Positions 60,192 through 60,299 of a DNA stretch of 60,299 bases are shown here, one piece after another (within the stretch, counting starts at the first letter, position 1; every line of letters begins with the position of its first letter). The position numbers and the translations under genes are program-made. The notes under the pieces were generated by a model. The model searched no databases, was not told where the DNA came from, and saw nothing but the letters and a program-made list of their open reading frames with translations. This stretch comes from Oscillospiraceae bacterium. Lineage in GTDB: Bacteria > Bacillota > Clostridia > Saccharofermentanales > Saccharofermentanaceae. The stretch is taken from assembly GCA_902802325.1 (NCBI GenBank), contig CADCLV010000006.1, positions 1 through 60,299 on the forward strand, in the 5' to 3' direction.

Positions 60192-60299
60192 ATAGTTGTA
60201 AGATTGATAGACACTGATTGTGCTTGAAATTTCGGTAATGACCAAGGCTGGAAGCAGAGTATCGATACGGGAAACTAAACAAACCAAGATTCCAATTCC
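60192..60299 (+). other. Unidentified transcribed segment, cut by the window end
   Basis: No start codon with a ribosome site is seen in the 108 bases after the promoter. The segment has GGTAATGACC and a GATACGGGAAAC stretch that recalls conserved pieces of self-splicing introns, but too little is present to assign it. It could be a long leader, a structured RNA or the start of a mobile element. Confidence 0.3.

Noticed and set aside
60192..60299. Signal-recognition-particle RNA, RNase P RNA or a group II intron start at the right edge
   Set aside because: Short resemblances (GGCTGGAAGCAG, GATACGGGAA) are not backed by the rest of the conserved cores in the 108 bases available.
1..60299. tRNA, rRNA, CRISPR, insertion sequences or prophage genes
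   Set aside because: None was recognised on either strand; no TTCGA-type tRNA loops in context, no regular spacer arrays, and no transposase or integrase motifs.

Overview
The window looks like chromosome of an anaerobic, low-to-moderate G+C Gram-positive bacterium of the class Clostridia (Lachnospiraceae or a relative is my inference). The reasons are strong AGGAGG-type ribosome sites, a tryptophan T-box leader, U-tailed terminators, an anaerobic (glycyl-radical) ribonucleotide reductase with its activase, a ferredoxin-thioredoxin-reductase-like protein, LarE, and a Bacillus-type PurF. I saw no tRNA, rRNA, CRISPR array, transposase or phage gene. Most of the window is housekeeping and metabolic DNA.

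Layout. 1-1741 (minus): a partial membrane protein, thioredoxin and a ferredoxin-thioredoxin-reductase-like protein in one operon, with a HEAT-repeat gene upstream. 2026-3162: a CapA-like lipoprotein. 3306-12110: purE-purF-purN-purH, then purD enclosed by two related zinc-ribbon membrane proteins. 12276-13909: a fused nadD-yqeK gene and rsfS. 13998-15422 (minus): a MATE transporter. 15789-17820: a PadR / DUF1700 / DUF4097 envelope-stress-type operon behind a palindrome-decorated promoter. 17821-18314: gene-free and rich in hairpins. 18315-23673: an M13 metallopeptidase lipoprotein coupled to an FtsX/MacB-type ABC transporter. 23850-26414 (minus): a small membrane protein, a second MATE transporter and a TerB/zinc-ribbon protein. 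26687-30281: a two-TM sensor-like protein, an SGNH hydrolase, a TIM-barrel isomerase and an FMN-dependent hydroxyacid dehydrogenase. 30315-33876 (minus): a heterodimeric ABC exporter. 34115-41676: the Trp T-box and trpEGDCFBA plus a cyclase-family hydrolase. 41761-44687: a second CapA-like protein, an ECF S component and a degenerate MocR regulator. 44805-46722: an alanine-rich coiled-coil protein and a zinc-ribbon membrane protein. 46765-51001: nrdG, then NrdR-box-controlled nrdD-trxB. 51173-55419: a membrane-anchored beta-propeller and an HD-GYP phosphodiesterase. 55512-57720: larE, tcdA and a HAD hydrolase. 57935-59982: a third MATE transporter and a flavin reductase. 60091-60299: a truncated HD-hydrolase start followed by an unidentified strongly promoted segment.

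The strongest physiological theme is thiol redox control without an obvious NADPH link. The window has a stand-alone ferredoxin-thioredoxin-reductase-like catalytic chain beside thioredoxin. It also has an anaerobic ribonucleotide reductase with a glutaredoxin-like domain fused to its C-terminus. One base downstream of that gene is a thioredoxin-reductase-like flavoprotein whose usual NADPH 2'-phosphate motif is absent. Other points worth a second look are the M13 protease-ABC cassette, the MocR protein that lacks its PLP lysine and C-terminus, the duplicated beta-domain tail on the HD-GYP protein, the cyclase in the trp operon, and the truncated gene at the right edge.
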